From contig OV884059.1 of assembly GCA_930367215.1 (NCBI GenBank), positions 247,379,803 through 247,443,802 on the forward strand: a DNA stretch of 64,000 nucleotides. The letters run 5' to 3'. Of the stretch, positions 1-12,405 are shown one piece after another. The notes under the pieces are model-generated. The model was not told where the DNA came from. It was given only the letters and a program-made list of their open reading frames with translations, and searched no databases. The stretch's first letter is position 1; each line of letters opens with the position of its first letter. The DNA is from Pollenia angustigena. Taxonomy: Eukaryota > Arthropoda > Insecta > Diptera > Polleniidae. A program made the translations under genes and the position numbers.

Positions 1-802
1 AGCAAGCAGCAACAGAAATAACAACAACTGCAACAAAACCAAACAAAATGTCCTTAAAAATTTGGCATTGAGACAAAAAATGTCAAATACAAAAATATTC
101 AACAGCAAAAACTACAATACCTATAATCTTTGATGACACACCCAAATTGATGATGATGAAGAATAACAACAAAATTTTCAGCAAAGCAACCCACCTCCAA
201 AAAGAAAAAATGTTCATCACTCACACACACACACGTTTATGGAAGTATTTTAATAAATAAATGTGAGGCATGTTTGGATCTAAATGAAGGGATAGGCCAA
301 GTTACCTTTTGTTATAGAATAAAGCTCCTTTTTGTCACATCGTACAAAGAATGTCAAATTGAAAAAGTTTATTTTTTTTAAATTTTGCATTGCCCCAAAC
401 CCAGATACAACGTATTACTTATTTAAAATGTACATTTACAGTGGAAGTACGTTTGCCTGAGGTGTTTTCAGCCTTTGTAGCTTTCTGCATGTGCTTAAAT
501 AGATGAACTCCCATGTAAAGGTATTTGTATCTATTGGGCCATAAATTGACACAATAATGTTGGAAGAGTATCAATCTTTAATATTTTCAAACCAATTTAT
601 TACATACATACATAAACTTACTCCTTCCACAGTACTCTTCCATTTTCATCATATGAATACCCAGCAGACATAAAGTTGCTCTTTTAAAAATTTAATTTTT
701 TTTTATAACAACTTGACTAACAAATTGAATTTCTTATGTACGATTTTATCAAATTAATTATGATGCTGATGATTTTATTTTTTCTTTAAAAACTTTACGT
801 GC
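1..802. other. Non-coding AT-rich DNA
   Basis: No gene or element is recognised here. It opens with CAA/CAG-type trinucleotide-rich sequence (1-50) and has a short CA repeat at about 219-234. A CCCAGCAGACA motif near 661 resembles the ends of the CCCAG-type MITEs elsewhere in the window, but no partner end was found. Confidence 0.6.
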
Positions 803-1040
803 ATATCGAGCCCTAACCGCGAAAATAACGTAAGCGACATAATTTTCAATTTTCGTTTTTTTTTTAATGACTTTATTGGCAACACTTGCATCATCTCCTT
901 AAATGTCATGGTCACATAAGGTACCGTTACGATTTTATAGCAAGAACAATTTTATCGTAAGCGAGACAAATTTCATAAAAAATTTTCATGAAATAAAAAA
1001 AACTCTCTCTTACGTTATTTTCCCGGTTAGGGCTCGATAT
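803..1040. mobile_element. MITE family A, copy 1
   Basis: The element is about 238 bp with terminal inverted repeats of about 30 bp: it starts ATATCGAGCCCTAACCGCG and ends with the inverse, CGGTTAGGGCTCGATAT. A second, inverted copy lies at 33882-34127, with the same ends and the same interior (the stretch around TTGGCAACACTT, and the stretch around GGTCACATAAGGTACCGT). There is no coding capacity. The superfamily is not clear because the target duplication cannot be separated from the ATAT at the tips. Confidence 0.8.
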
Positions 1041-1782
1041 TTTCACGATATTAATCGTATTCCATCTTATAAAAGAAAATAATTAAAAGCAAAAAGAATT
1101 AAATAACTGCATATGGATATAGAAGTCTGAATTCACCATCGTATAAAAATTCGTATTAAAACTTCACAGGGGCTACGTGAAATAATGGAACGATTTCGTG
1201 CAGTTTCAGTATATATAGTTTATATAATTAAGAAATATGTAGGTACAATTTTGTTTTTCTAGCTTATATTTTAATATTTACTGCTAGTATTTCCCTAAGT
1301 TAAGTTATGGTGAAAAAAATAGGGTTTTTATAGATTTTAATTAAAAAGTATTTTGAAATGGGTAAACATTTTAGAAGCAGTCATGGTATTATGCTCAAAT
1401 ATCAGTCATTTATGGACCGATCTGGCTGAATTGTAATAGCAGACTTTAGCGAAGTTGATGTGACATAAATATATAACAAGCTTGGTTGGGTATTCGGTTA
1501 AGCATTTCATCAGAAAAACTGACGGACGGGCAGGCTAAACGACGGGCATCGCTAAATAAACTCCGCTACTCATGAAGATTCTTAATATACATTGTATATA
1601 CTTTATGGGGATATTGCTCTTACTATTGTAGATATTCAAAAGAAATGACAAAATGTTTTAAAAAACGAACTTGTATGCGTACCCTGTCCACCTGGCTTGC
1701 ATGTTATAAAAATGAAAGGAACGCAATTACAAAAAAATACTTTCTAAATTTTAATTTGAAAAAAGTTAATAGCCATTTCATA

Positions 1783-2245
1783 CAGCCATGTCACAGAATA
1801 CAATTCCGTTCGGAAACGGAATTCATTCCGTATTTTGGTGCTTCAGAAAATGACCGTAAAAAATTTCGGAATGAAACCATTTTTGTTTTCATGCACGGAA
1901 TGGAAGTTTTTTGTATCTGAAAGGCCAAAAAACTATCAAAATACACATTCTATCAATAAACAAATATGTTTTTTTCAATTCCGAACGGAATCATTCCGAA
2001 CGGAATTGTACTCTGTGACATGGCTGATAGAGTACAATTGCGGTCCGAAACGGAATTCATTCCATATTTTGGTGCTTCAGAAAATGACGAAAAAAAATTT
2101 CGGAATGAAACCATTTTTGTTTTCATGAACGGAATGGAAGTTTTCTGTATCTCAAAGGCCAAAAACCTATCAAAATTCACTTTTTATCAATAAACAACTA
2201 TGGTTTCTTCGATTCCGAACAGAGGTGTACTCTGTGACATGGTTG
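1783..2245. mobile_element. Tandem pair of MITE family B
   Basis: Two similar copies lie head to tail, at about 1783-2025 and 2016-2245. Each has inverted ends of about 30 bp (ACAGAATACAATTCCGTTCG at left, the inverse ending GTACTCTGTGACATGG at right). The interior of both reads CATTCC...TTTTGGTGCTTCAGAAAATGAC, then the GGAATG motif several times. The copies share or abut one end around 2016-2030. Short open frames here are by-products of the repeat. Superfamily unknown. Confidence 0.75.
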
Positions 2246-2895
2246 AATGTTTTAAAATGTTAAAACTGTTCTTGGCGAAAAAAAAGCTTAATTTTTTTTC
2301 TAATGTGCTTCTCCAATGTGAAATTTTTTTTATAACTTTTCTTTTTCTAAACTTTTTTTGAATGAGACAAACAAATCCAATCACCAAAACTGAGTTCAAC
2401 AGTGAAATTTTAAGGATGTATACAAAATAGTTTTTTTTAGTTCCAAAAAAGTCTATTTAAATAGTATTTTTTAGTAAAGGTACCAACAATGTTAAAAAAC
2501 TCACTCGGATTTTCTATTAGAAAATATGTTATGGACAAAAAAAACATACATTTTTTGTAATTTGTTGTGTATTTTTTGAGAAAACAAACATCGAGCTAAG
2601 TGTAACTTTAATCCCACTGTGCACTATTGTTTCCACAATCCCATAGCATTGGCATAGAAAGGGATTCAAGCAATAAAATCAGAAAAGAAACGAATTTTTT
2701 CCTCGTTTTAAAATTTCGTTTTAAAATTAAAGATCGTACTTTTGTGTTAAACAGTAAAGTGGGGTTTAAGCGAAATCTCAACCATCAACAACAAAAAGCA
2801 ATTCTTGACCAATGAACCTTAAAGCACACTCATATATTATACTCATTCACTCACACTCCCATGCTCCCAATCATACCCGTAATTGTAAAACAAAC
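2246..2895. other. Non-coding, nothing recognised
   Basis: AT-rich spacer between two elements. Short open frames have no recognisable domain. Confidence 0.5.
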
Positions 2896-4537
2896 CAGGG
2901 CTGCCATGATTTTTTTAAATCGTCAAGTTTGGAAATAAAACCGTCAAGATTTCAAAACGAAGCTTTAAAAAATCGTCACATAACAAAACGAAGATTTTTG
3001 TTGAACACAAAAGTATTTCATTTAACAGTCATATATTTTTTTCGTCTAATAATTATTTAAATAGAATAAAACTCCAAACACAAAATAATGAAAAACTTAG
3101 CAATATCTCAGTTTTTTTAGGTCAATTCAAAGCAAGATGCGTGTTGTAAAGTTTAAATAATTGGATACTTTGAACAGGTGATGGGCCGGAACAATCAAAA
3201 ATTTTATATTTTTTACTTACTAGCTGTTCATCTACTTCCGAACGAAGACTTCGTTCGAAACCGATGAACAAGCCATTATTAAGATTTTTGTATGACGTGC
3301 TAAATTCCCAATTTTTCATATTTGATAAATACACTGAAATTTATTGTTGAGGGAAAGCTAGCCTCTATGCGCATTTCACTGGTTGCTTAGGCCAGATCAT
3401 CAGGAAACCTTTTTCAAAGATTTTAGAAAAGCTAAAAATATTATACAAATAAAATCCTAAAGCGAATAAGAATTTTAAACACTCAAAGTCTTACTTGTAA
3501 CAATATCAAAGCTTAAACAACAAGCCATTAAACTTCAAATTTTAGTAGAAATTCAAACACATTCCATTCGTGTGTAAAATTGTATATTCCTGTAGGAAAT
3601 GTCACTATTGAATCTTCACAATTGACACAGTCACCTCATACTTCTGACAATGTTATTTACTATAGACATTTAACATGTTATTGTAAATCTACTTCTGACG
3701 TTGGTACTATTGACATGTACCCATTCGAACCAGAAGATCACTAGTACATTTTACTTAGTAAATCTAATCTGCACTTTTTTTCCTTTTTTAAAATAGATGT
3801 CGAATTGAGAATTGCATATTTTTTAACTTTAAATTATTTAATTAATTACCAAATCCAAATGCATAAATCTATATATAATCTATATATGTATATGAGCTGC
3901 CCAGCCCACTTAAAGTTTTTTCCAACAGTAATATACTGTAAAAGGTTTATAAATATCGGTTCACCGGTTGCGGAAATTACCTCACACATACAAACAAACA
4001 TACATCCATTACCTTTTTATTATATACCTGTCAGTATAAATTTAAAGCACTGCCTTCAAATTCAAAAATTTTTGGTTCTCTTATTTCGTTTTCAATATCT
4101 TGATATTTTTCTTGAGAGAAGCTCTATATGCACATAGAAAACCAGAGGGCGGGGCTACTCTTGATTGCGATGCGAATGCGAAGATCAATTTGGTTCTCTC
4201 TATCGCTTTCGCAAAATCGGAATAAATAACATGATGATGGCGAAGATTGAAATCGCAAAATATATAAAAAAAAAGGAAAGTTGAGCCGCTTAACGTGTTT
4301 TTGTTTAAAAAATTTATATAAAAAAAATATTGAAGTTTTGCGAAAAAAAATATGTGAAATACACGTGAGCAAACGCATTAAGGACACAACTCACTCGATT
4401 TGCTACCATTTTTTAAAATATTTTTATCGAGAAAAAAAGTAGTGGGGGCATTGAACAAAAATTCGTCAATCATAATATTGGAGAAATAACTTTGAAAATC
4501 GTCAAAGTTAGATAAATCGTCACGTTTGGCATCCCTG
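2896..4537. mobile_element. Non-autonomous hAT-like element
   Basis: The ends are CAGGGCTGCCA and TGGCATCCCTG, an imperfect inverted repeat with the CAGGG start typical of hAT elements. The flanking 8-mers are AAACAAAC (2888-2895) and CAACAAAC (4538-4545), a 7/8 match to the 8-bp target duplication expected for hAT. Near both ends the motif ATCGTCA recurs (about 2917-2980 and 4463-4525), and it is in the same orientation at both sides rather than inverted. No transposase is recognised. A dispersed repeat (R1) sits inside at 3280-3513. The alternative is a chance pairing of short ends. Confidence 0.55.
3280..3513 (+). repeat. Dispersed repeat R1, copy 1
   Basis: Shares a long block with copies at 12.8, 38.0, 52.0 and 63.0 kb. 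The block is GTGCTTAATTCCCA-like sequence, then GAAATTTATTGTTGA, then CACTGGTTGCTTAGGCCAG, ATCATCAGGAAAC and a terminus ending AATATCAAAGCT. It has no coding capacity. The other copies suggest inverted ends of about 60 bp, so this is probably a MITE-like DNA element of unknown superfamily. Confidence 0.75.
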
Positions 4538-4595
4538 CAACAAACAATAGTGTATTTTTGCAATACAAATCTAATACACACAATTTAACATCGTT

Positions 4596-4808
4596 CCCAG
4601 TAAACATTTGCAATATATTTGTTATAAAATGTTTAAGTAAACCTTTTTTCGGGTATTAGAAGTATAATAAAAATAAATTCTCCATTTTTGCTTAAAATGC
4701 TATTGCTCACAAATGATTATCAAAAATCATTTTAGCGTTCTGACGTTTAAAATCAAGCCCATGATTTCAAATCATTGTTTTTGGAATACATTTGTTTTGC
4801 TTGCTGGG
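4596..4808. mobile_element. Possible CCCAG-type MITE
   Basis: Begins CCCAGTAAACATTTGC and ends with the inverse-like GCTTGCTGGG. CCCAGTAA ends also occur at 15278 and 26766, with better inverted partners there. The ends here match only over about 12-15 bp, so the call is tentative. Confidence 0.4.
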
Positions 4809-6489
4809 TATGTACAAATACATAGATGTGCTTTTGTGTGTATGTGTACAATATGGATTCGCTGCATTGGAACAACATATCTATAATTTGTTCCTTAATT
4901 TTATTTATTTTCTTCTTTTTGGATTCTAAATCCTTTTTAACGAATACATTGTATTTAGTGAATATCTGTACATTCAAGAAATATGAATACAAACTAAATT
5001 GTATGTGTGCTGCCCACATTTAATGACCGGGAGGATGTGAGCGTGTGTTATCTTTATTTTTACATTAGACCTTTTGTTAAGAAGTAAATTTAATCTGGAA
5101 TTTTATTTATTAGTATCCGAAACTCTTCGATGCTAAGTTTAAAGACAATCATAAGGTAACGTTTTAACGAAATATAAAACACTTAAATTGGGCTGTTAAA
5201 AGGCAAGTTTTTTGTATTTTCCATGAGCATATTGTAGTAAAATTGGCGCAAATTAAAAATGTTTAAACAAAATTACATGCAAAACATCAGGAATTTATTA
5301 AATAATCGGGTTTTCTTCCTACATTGTTTATTTGGGGGGTAGAAATAACAAAAAGTTATTTTATTTTTTCAATCGATTTTAAGCTCGGATTTTTGTTATC
5401 TTATGAAATTAAAATTGTAAAATATGTTTAAGATAATAATGACTAAAATGAGATCCATTTCAGGAAAAATTGTTTTTAAGGGCCCGTCTAATGCGTAACA
5501 TTTGTATGTATGTGAATATGTATGTGTAAAAACGAAAGCCATCCTTTTTGACGCCCAAAAAACGTGGTTCGCCTATTTGGTGTATTCACCCTTGTCTTGA
5601 ATAAATTTTCACTCGAAATTTTTACTTTTTTCTAAAAAACGTATGGGGAAAAGCAAAATTTCAAGGGAAACCCCTGTTTACTTTTTATTAACTTAAGGTC
5701 TAAATATGAACACGAACACATTTTTTATATGGCCACCGCCAAAAAACACTATTTTGAATGAAACATTTTTAAACATAATATGGTCACTTTAACCATACCA
5801 ACAATAACAATAACTTTTTTACCACTTAAAATTTTATGGTTTCAATTAACAATAAATTTTTTTTCTTTTTCAAGAGCAACGTGTTATGCTTTAAAAACCA
5901 CTTTATTATTATTAGTGGTAAATATATAATTAAAAAGAACATGACAAATACAAAAATAATATGGTTGCCGATGACAACAATATGGTTAAAATAACCGTAA
6001 TATATTTAAAACAAGAGTTTCGACCATATCGAAAAATGTCCTTTCTTAAAGTGTATTCATTATATTTTCATGGCGTTGTAAATGAAAAAATATTTAAATT
6101 TAAGTTTAAAAAGCCGAGTTTTAGTAACAGTAAATTGAACTGTTTTTATCATAGTTATTTGTGCCAAATTTTATATGAATGCAAAAACTTGTAATGTTTA
6201 ATGTTTTTTTTTTATGTTATTTCCCTGAATGGGTTTTGTGAGTTAATTCTGGATTTATCTTTAAATAACTTATCTATGATATACAAATTATTGTAAATGG
6301 AAATTTTGATCCATTTCATCCCAACTTTTTTAAGAAATTGATAAGAGTGAAAGCAATTTTCGGTACGACTTGTATGAGAACTACGGTCAATAGGGGCCGA
6401 TTTCCATAAAATTTGGTAGCATGATAAATTAGATAAAAAAAATCCCCCGGGGTTTTTCAGGCGGTTCCACGCACACACAAAATGACAAT
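4809..6489. other. Non-coding, nothing recognised
   Basis: AT-rich sequence with no domain-bearing open frame, tRNA or paired terminal repeats that I can support. Confidence 0.5.
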
Positions 6490-6795
6490 ACCTTCATATT
6501 TTCTGGCAACAGTGAGATACGTATAAACGGGGTTGGCTTAATACTCTTAACAATGGCAAACGAAGCTCTTATACACTATACATCAGTATGTGCCCGTATC
6601 ATCTCTGCACATTTCCACTCATAGTTTTACAAAATCTCCGTGATACAGTTCTACGCCCCAACGGAGGATGGCAATGATGATGCTAAAGATGTCTTGTACA
6701 GTCAACTTGAAGCTGTTTTACAAGCGATCCCGAGAGGCGACATAAAAATCTTGCTCGGACCTTTAATGCTAAGGTAAGCGGTGACAACTAGAATC
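6490..6795 (+). pseudogene. RTE-clade LINE endonuclease fragment
   Basis: Translation from 6490 in frame gives a segment typical of the apurinic-type endonuclease of RTE/BovB-like non-LTR retrotransposons: NGVGLILL at about 6526, then ALI...RIISAHF, VIQFYAPTED at about 6624-6655, DVLYSQLEAVLQAIPRGD, and ILLG followed after a one-base frameshift by FNAKVSGDN (about 6760-6790). YAPT and the GDFNAKV motif are hallmarks of this enzyme class. One stop codon (TAG near 6604) and the frameshift show it is dead. No reverse transcriptase or 3' end is visible next to it, so it is a short relic. Confidence 0.75.
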
Positions 6796-8608
6796 TTGAG
6801 TCTGTTAAGGCGGTCTAAACTCAAAATTTAAAAATTTTCAGTAGAAGCAAAACAATTTCTAATTTTACATTAAAGGCATATGAAAACCTTTTCATCACAA
6901 AAAAAAGTAGACAAAACAGAACAATGTTTTTACAGCGGATTAAAATTAATGTATGTATATACATATCGCTTTTTTGCTGCAACAACGTCTTAAGTTGAAA
7001 ATCGCCAATTTAAACAGACTAACTAATGCATAGCAAGTCAGTTTTTTTGGAATTGTAATTATTTCATATGAAGATATTGTAAACTCAACTCTTGAAAGAA
7101 GAATATTTTTTTCTTTTTCCATTATATTGTGGGTAAATCTAAAACTTTAAAGTCGTTTTCTGTAAAACTAATATTTTTAAGTTATGACGATGTTGCAGCA
7201 AATGAGCGATATGTACGCATTTTTAGGGAATATACAAAAAAACATAAGAATCGATTCTATCAAATCTTAACAAAAAGTGTAAGTCAGAAGCAGGTTTAAG
7301 AAAACCATTAGTTCTGGCATAAATTCGCCCCTTAGTGTTGATACAAATGAAGTGTAGTTTACAAATCGCACTGCTTCATCTAAAGAGAGTCAACTCAAAA
7401 CTTTTAAATTTTCACTTTTTGCAAGATATCGATGTACAGTGGTCATATCTACGCACTGTAAAAATCATAGATCAGTTTCTTTAGTATTTTGCCAAAAAAA
7501 ATATAATTGTATCCCCCTTTGTAGTATAAGAGAACACATAAAAACAAAACAGTTTTTTTCTCTACTAAAAATATATAAATTTTGAGATAATCCCCTTAAG
7601 AGAAAGCAGTGCGATATATAAAAAAATTTTTTTATTTATCATGTATCAAATTTGAGGTCTTGAAACTAGAGAATAATTTAGTATTCTACATCAAATACAG
7701 CCAACATTTCAGTTATAGAGGCAGCATTTATGTATGAAAACATTTTTTTGTTACTTAAAAAAGCGCTTAAATGATATTTAAGATGAATTTATTTGAGCAT
7801 CCCAAGAGAATAAATAAGAACTAAAATATCTTTGGATATCTTATTTCATTTTCAATTTATTTTTCACCTTTCATCAATTCAACAAAATATTTACACTTCA
7901 TTTAATATCCTCAAGGATGTTATGTTGTATACAAACACTTAGTTACGAAAAGGACATACTACAAGCTACAAAATCACACTTAGATTTCACAATTTCACAA
8001 TTTCTCTTTTTTCTTCTTTCCTTTCTTTCACAACGTGTATTGTAGTCAGTTCTTTTCTGCTATGCACTTCAAATGCAATTTTATTCAATGGGTGATTAAG
8101 AATCAATTTTCTATATTCTTTTCTTCCTTTTTTTTCTATTATGCATCCTTACAACAGCAGATGTTGTTGCCAAAGCACACATTGACAACACATTTACACA
8201 TGAGATCTGATGCATACAATCTGCCGTTCATCGACAGACAAAGCAACTAACTGTTGCTGTTGCTGTTAAAAAACAAACTTTGTTTACACAGTAAATTGTT
8301 GTAGAGTGTTGCAGGCAGAGAAAAAAACATACAAAACAATAATTGCGTAAGGACCTCATGTGTAAATGAAAATTAAATGAACTTTTTTTTATGTTGAAAC
8401 TGTGTATCTACAATTCATCGAGATATTTTCTAAATGATTCAGCTGCCGATAGATAAAATATGTGCGCAGTTAAAAAGTTTTTAAACAAACAAAAGTCTAT
8501 TGAAGTTAATGGACAGGGTGTTCAATAAAATAACTATAAAAAAAAGTTTGTCTTGAAATAATAAAGTAAACAATTTAAAAAATTCATTTATCGTCATATT
8601 TGAGAATA
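6796..8608. other. Non-coding; contains a spaced inverted repeat
   Basis: Mostly featureless AT-rich sequence. Two imperfect inverted arms, about 6961-6993 and 7179-7214, share the core GACGNTGTTGCAGCAAA and GCGATATGT. They may be the remains of a foldback element, but no tips or duplication were identified. A short CTG/TTG run is near 8248-8266. Confidence 0.5.
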
Positions 8609-9320
8609 GTGCCCGTTCTGTAACTCTCGCGTCGAGAAAGTTTTCGATTGAAATGTGTGAAATGAAACAAAAATGCCATAAATTGAAACAAACAGCTGTT
8701 TTTCTCACTTAACTCTGTCTGTAACTTTTTTTGGCGAGTACAAGCTGTCACGTAAGGAAATTACTGGCCAATTTATAGAAAAAGTGTGTCTGTAACGTTT
8801 TGGTGAGAAAAGTTCCCGCTTTGAACTGTCAAATAAACTCACGAATAAAAATGGGGCGAGAAAAAATTTTCACACTAAAAAAACAATTCAAAATGCAAAG
8901 AATAATAATAATAATATTTTGTTCTTGGCACATTTTTCATTGTTTTATTATTTTGCTTTTAACATTTTAATAAAATATACGAATGTCTTCAAAGCTCGTT
9001 TGCAAACGACAAACATTAAAGTCGCTCTTTACACAATTTTGTATAGCCGACGGTTGTATTTTCACCGCCGTCGTTGAACAATTTTTAATTTTAGTCGCCG
9101 TCAACGATATTTGTTACTGGCGTTCTGAATGTCTGCAATGTCACATCGGCTTCGAGTGCAATATTATGACATTTATAACGTAACGACGTAATCTCATTTC
9201 ATAGTTTTCGACATGAGTTACAGACACACAATTTTCTCACTTTTCGAGAAAAGACGGAATATTTTGTTTCACATTTTTTCGATGCAAGAAGTTCTCACTA
9301 AAGTTACAGAACATGGGTAC
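8609..9320. mobile_element. Foldback MITE with long inverted ends
   Basis: The left end (GTGCCCGTTCTGTAACT...) and right end (...AGTTACAGAACATGGGTAC) are inverted over roughly 110 bp with mismatches. Within both arms the motif CTGTAACT plus GTGAGAAA recurs two or three times. Length is about 710 bp. The 66-codon open frame at 8983-9183 lies in the loop and resembles nothing known. I found no clear target duplication, so the superfamily is open. Confidence 0.65.
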
Positions 9321-10409
9321 AGGTTTCTTTCCATAACTTGCTTAGTTTTATTTTTGTAAAATAATAAATAATTGACAAAGAAAATAAAACACGGGTTTCT
9401 CTTTCTCTTTAGCAGTCATTTATTACTAGGCCCATGCTTACAGCAAGATTTCTTATCGCCCAGTGTCCGGTAATTATTAAAATATGTTGGAATCGGGGCC
9501 CTATTGACCCTTAGTATAGACTTTGTCCTCCGATTATAGTGGTAAGGCCATAAAGTATAAGCTAGTGAACAGGTGGAATTACATGACCACCCCGAATGCG
9601 CAAGTCTAAAGGAGTAGCCCAGAATTAAATGATTATATGTGAAATAGATTTCCAATGAAATTTTTCTCAAAACAAGTTCCCTTTTCATTACAACATGGCA
9701 TTAAAGACCAGCTTTTCTAGGAAAAGCCGATAAAAATAACAGAAACTCAAAAACAAAAATAAATTGCCTAATACGTCACAAACTACTAGATATAAAAAAA
9801 CAACAACTAAAACAAGTACAAAAGCTAAAGTATATCAAGGAAATAAACAACTGAGCAGAATACGTACTGACACAAGCACTTGTCACAGAGCCACAGAGTA
9901 CAACTACATCCAAACACACACACACAAACACAAACATTCATTACACAATGACAATGTTTAAGTATAAAAATAAATGAAAATTTATTATTCGTACTTGTAT
10001 TTCATTTTTTAATCCTCCAACAAACGAACACACGAAGGCAGGTCAATGAGGCCATGACGTTTGCAACTTAAGTAAATTCTACATGGCTCGTTCCGGTAGC
10101 ATTTGACTGATATTTAAGGTACCTTTATATGGTATTACGACTTTGTAGAATCAAAATATTTTGAAATTCTCTTCGAGATTAAGAAACAAGAACAAAAGTC
10201 TAATATAAGTATTCTTAATATGTACACGAAATAAAAAAGTAAAATTAAAACAAAGATTTTTTTAAACAGCCGAGTAAATAACAAAATTTTACATTTTTTT
10301 TTTTTTTTTTTTTTTTGTCAACATTGCAGAACTGTTACCATCTACGACATTTAAAGAAACAAATAAAAATTTCTACACCTTCGATACATACTAGGGTATC
10401 GATACATAC
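9321..10409. other. Non-coding; T-run and small tandem duplication
   Basis: No gene recognised. A stretch near 10110-10175 (TATTACGACTTTGTAGAA) recurs at about 46048, so it belongs to an uncharacterised repeat. A run of 23 T lies at 10294-10316. An 18-bp unit (GATACATACTAGGGTATC-like) is tandemly doubled at 10382-10417, just at the left tip of the next element. Confidence 0.5.
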
Positions 10410-11508
10410 TAGGGTATTCATTCATTAATTACTACCCGATTAACTGATCGGTTAAATTAAAATTGGATATTTTCGATTGACGATTAAACCGGTTAATTTC
10501 AATCGGTTAACCGATTAACCGATGTAATAAAATTTCTAATTGTTTGTAGTATTTAACCATATTTTTGTGTTTTAAAATTTGGGTGAGTTCAAAAACGTTA
10601 GTTGCAAAGGAAATTCACTCTCTTAAATGCATTCTACAATGCATCCGTGTCCAATTTTACAACGTTTTCTGTACCAAAGTTCACCAAAATGTTACCTATG
10701 TGCAGCAAAAAAGTTGTGTTTAGAAATATTTTTTCATACAATATATTTCCTCCTATTTCCTATAAAAACAGAAATTAAGGAATTCGGAAATAAACTTTTT
10801 TGCCGAATGATCGGCTTTGTTAGGATGAGTAACATGATGAACTGACAACAGAAGAAACTCTCAATAGTAACACGAGCAATCTTTTAACTAAATTAACTGA
10901 AACAATTTGAAGTGTTAAAAATTTTAAAAATTAAAACAGGACTCTAATAACATAATGGAATATTTTATATGTTTAGAAAAATCTAGGAAAAGGACTGAGA
11001 ATTTTGATATTCTGTATTATTGGTTGCTTTCGATTTCTGCAACATCTACGATAAGTAAAAGAATTTTTCCAAGTCAAAATTTATCAAAACTAAAGAAAAG
11101 AGTCGCTTGAATCCTAAACATTTTAACCAAATTTTTTTTCTAAAAGATTATTTTAGAATATCTCCTTAAACTATTTAAATTACTAATAAAATTATCTCAC
11201 AGTTTATTTTTTAATAAATAAATAATATCTATTGATTAAAAAATATGTATTACATTGTTATGAATTATTTTTTTGTTTGCTCGTTTTGGTTCAAGAATTG
11301 TTATGTTTTTATTTTTTTACTAATAAACTCCAAATAATAAGTAATTTTTAATTTTTATTTATTAAAATTACTTAATTTATAAAAAAAAACTTTATTAATC
11401 CGATCAATTACATAATTAACCGATTATTAACCGATTAAACCAAAACCTCGATTAATTAATCGAGCGATTAACCGATTAAAGTAAAAGCCCGATTAAATGA
11501 ATACCCTA
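10410..11508. mobile_element. hAT element with CGGTTAATCG subterminal motifs
   Basis: Inverted ends TAGGGTATTCATT and its inverse AATGAATACCCTA. The flanking 8-mers are ATACATAC (10402-10409) and ATATATAC (11509-11516), a 7/8 match to the 8-bp duplication of hAT transposons. Subterminal GGTTAATCG / CCGATTAAC motifs are repeated at both sides. The interior retains a piece of hAT transposase (see 10997-11155), so this is a decayed, internally deleted copy of a once autonomous element. Confidence 0.8.
10997..11155 (+). pseudogene. hAT transposase C-terminal dimerisation relic
   Basis: Translation gives ENFDILYYW, then directly LLSISATSTISKRIF. This is the hATC signature of hAT transposases (D-I-L-x-Y-W, then I-x-ATS-x-x-S-x-R-x-F), with the normal linker between the two motifs deleted. 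A frameshift near 11080 then leads to SRLNPKHFNQIFFLKDY, which matches the usual final segment (R-L-x-P-x-H-x-x-Q-x-x-FL). The reading order and spacing fit the family. Further upstream, KCYLC at about 10688 could be the remains of a BED zinc finger, but that is weak. The copy is non-functional. Confidence 0.7.
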
Positions 11509-11695
11509 ATATATACTGTTAGTGCTGCCAATGTTTACTTTAAAATACACCTAAACATTTACCGACCGCTTGTCAAATTTTGTATCCGTATTCTTTTCTA
11601 CTCAATACATTTCGCTTTAACATGATACATTTTTTGCATTCTACATAATTTTTTGAAATGTCTTAACACATGTTTTATCATGTAAAGATACCTTA
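11509..11695. other. Non-coding spacer
   Basis: Short AT-rich spacer; nothing recognised. Confidence 0.5.
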
Positions 11696-12150
11696 TAGCC
11701 TTTTTACAATAATCAGCATCTACCATCAAATTGCCACAATTTTCGAAGATGTTAACATCTTTCCATAACAAATCGGGCTAAAAACCAACATCTTTAACAT
11801 CTTTAAAAGATGTTCCTATCTTATTTTATTCCATTCTACATCTTTCGATTATGCCATCACTAGAAAAGTGGCAATAAGTTCTATTATTATTGTGGCATCA
11901 CTGAAAAAATGGTTTTGAAAGCAGCGTTACCATTTGTCAAGTTTTCTTTTTTATTGCAATGTTTATTTGTTAAGTATTTTTTATATTTTAAAACAAATTG
12001 AACTTTAAATACATTTTTGTGTTTTCTTTTTAAATTTTGGCACTTTTGTAGAAAAAAAAAACATTTCTTATTTTAAAAACCTTTTTTTTTTAAATGGTGA
12101 CATTTTCGTTTGATGGTAGATGTTAGATGTTGATCAGTGAAAAAAGCCTA
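11696..12150. mobile_element. PIF/Harbinger-like MITE, family E copy 1
   Basis: Ends TAGCCTTTTTACAATAATCA and the inverse ...GATCAGTGAAAAAAGCCTA. The flanking triplet is TTA on both sides (11693-11695 and 12151-12153), as expected for the 3-bp duplication of PIF/Harbinger elements. A second copy in the same orientation starts at 12406. Shared interior includes CATCACTAGAAAAGTGGCAA and TTGAAAGCAGYGTTACCA. No coding capacity. Confidence 0.75.
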
Positions 12151-12405
12151 TTAAAAAGCATAAACATTTTTGGGAAAATCCTAATCCATATATTGTTTGT
12201 GTTTTTGTTCCCTATAGAGTGAAACTTTCTCAGTAATTTCCTGATTACCCTCCGCTATAAATATATGTAAATTGTCAAGTGGGCATGGCATCTCTCATAC
12301 AAGGACAGCAAAAGAAATCTAATCAACGAATAAAAAACACAACACTTAAAATAGCGCGGTAAAACACTAAATACAGTAACTGATCAGCTATTAACATAAC
12401 GGTTA
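12151..12405. other. Non-coding spacer
   Basis: Nothing recognised. Confidence 0.5.

Noticed and set aside
8983..9183. 66-codon frame with several cysteines
   Set aside because: It lies in the loop of the 8609-9320 inverted-repeat element and matches no finger spacing.
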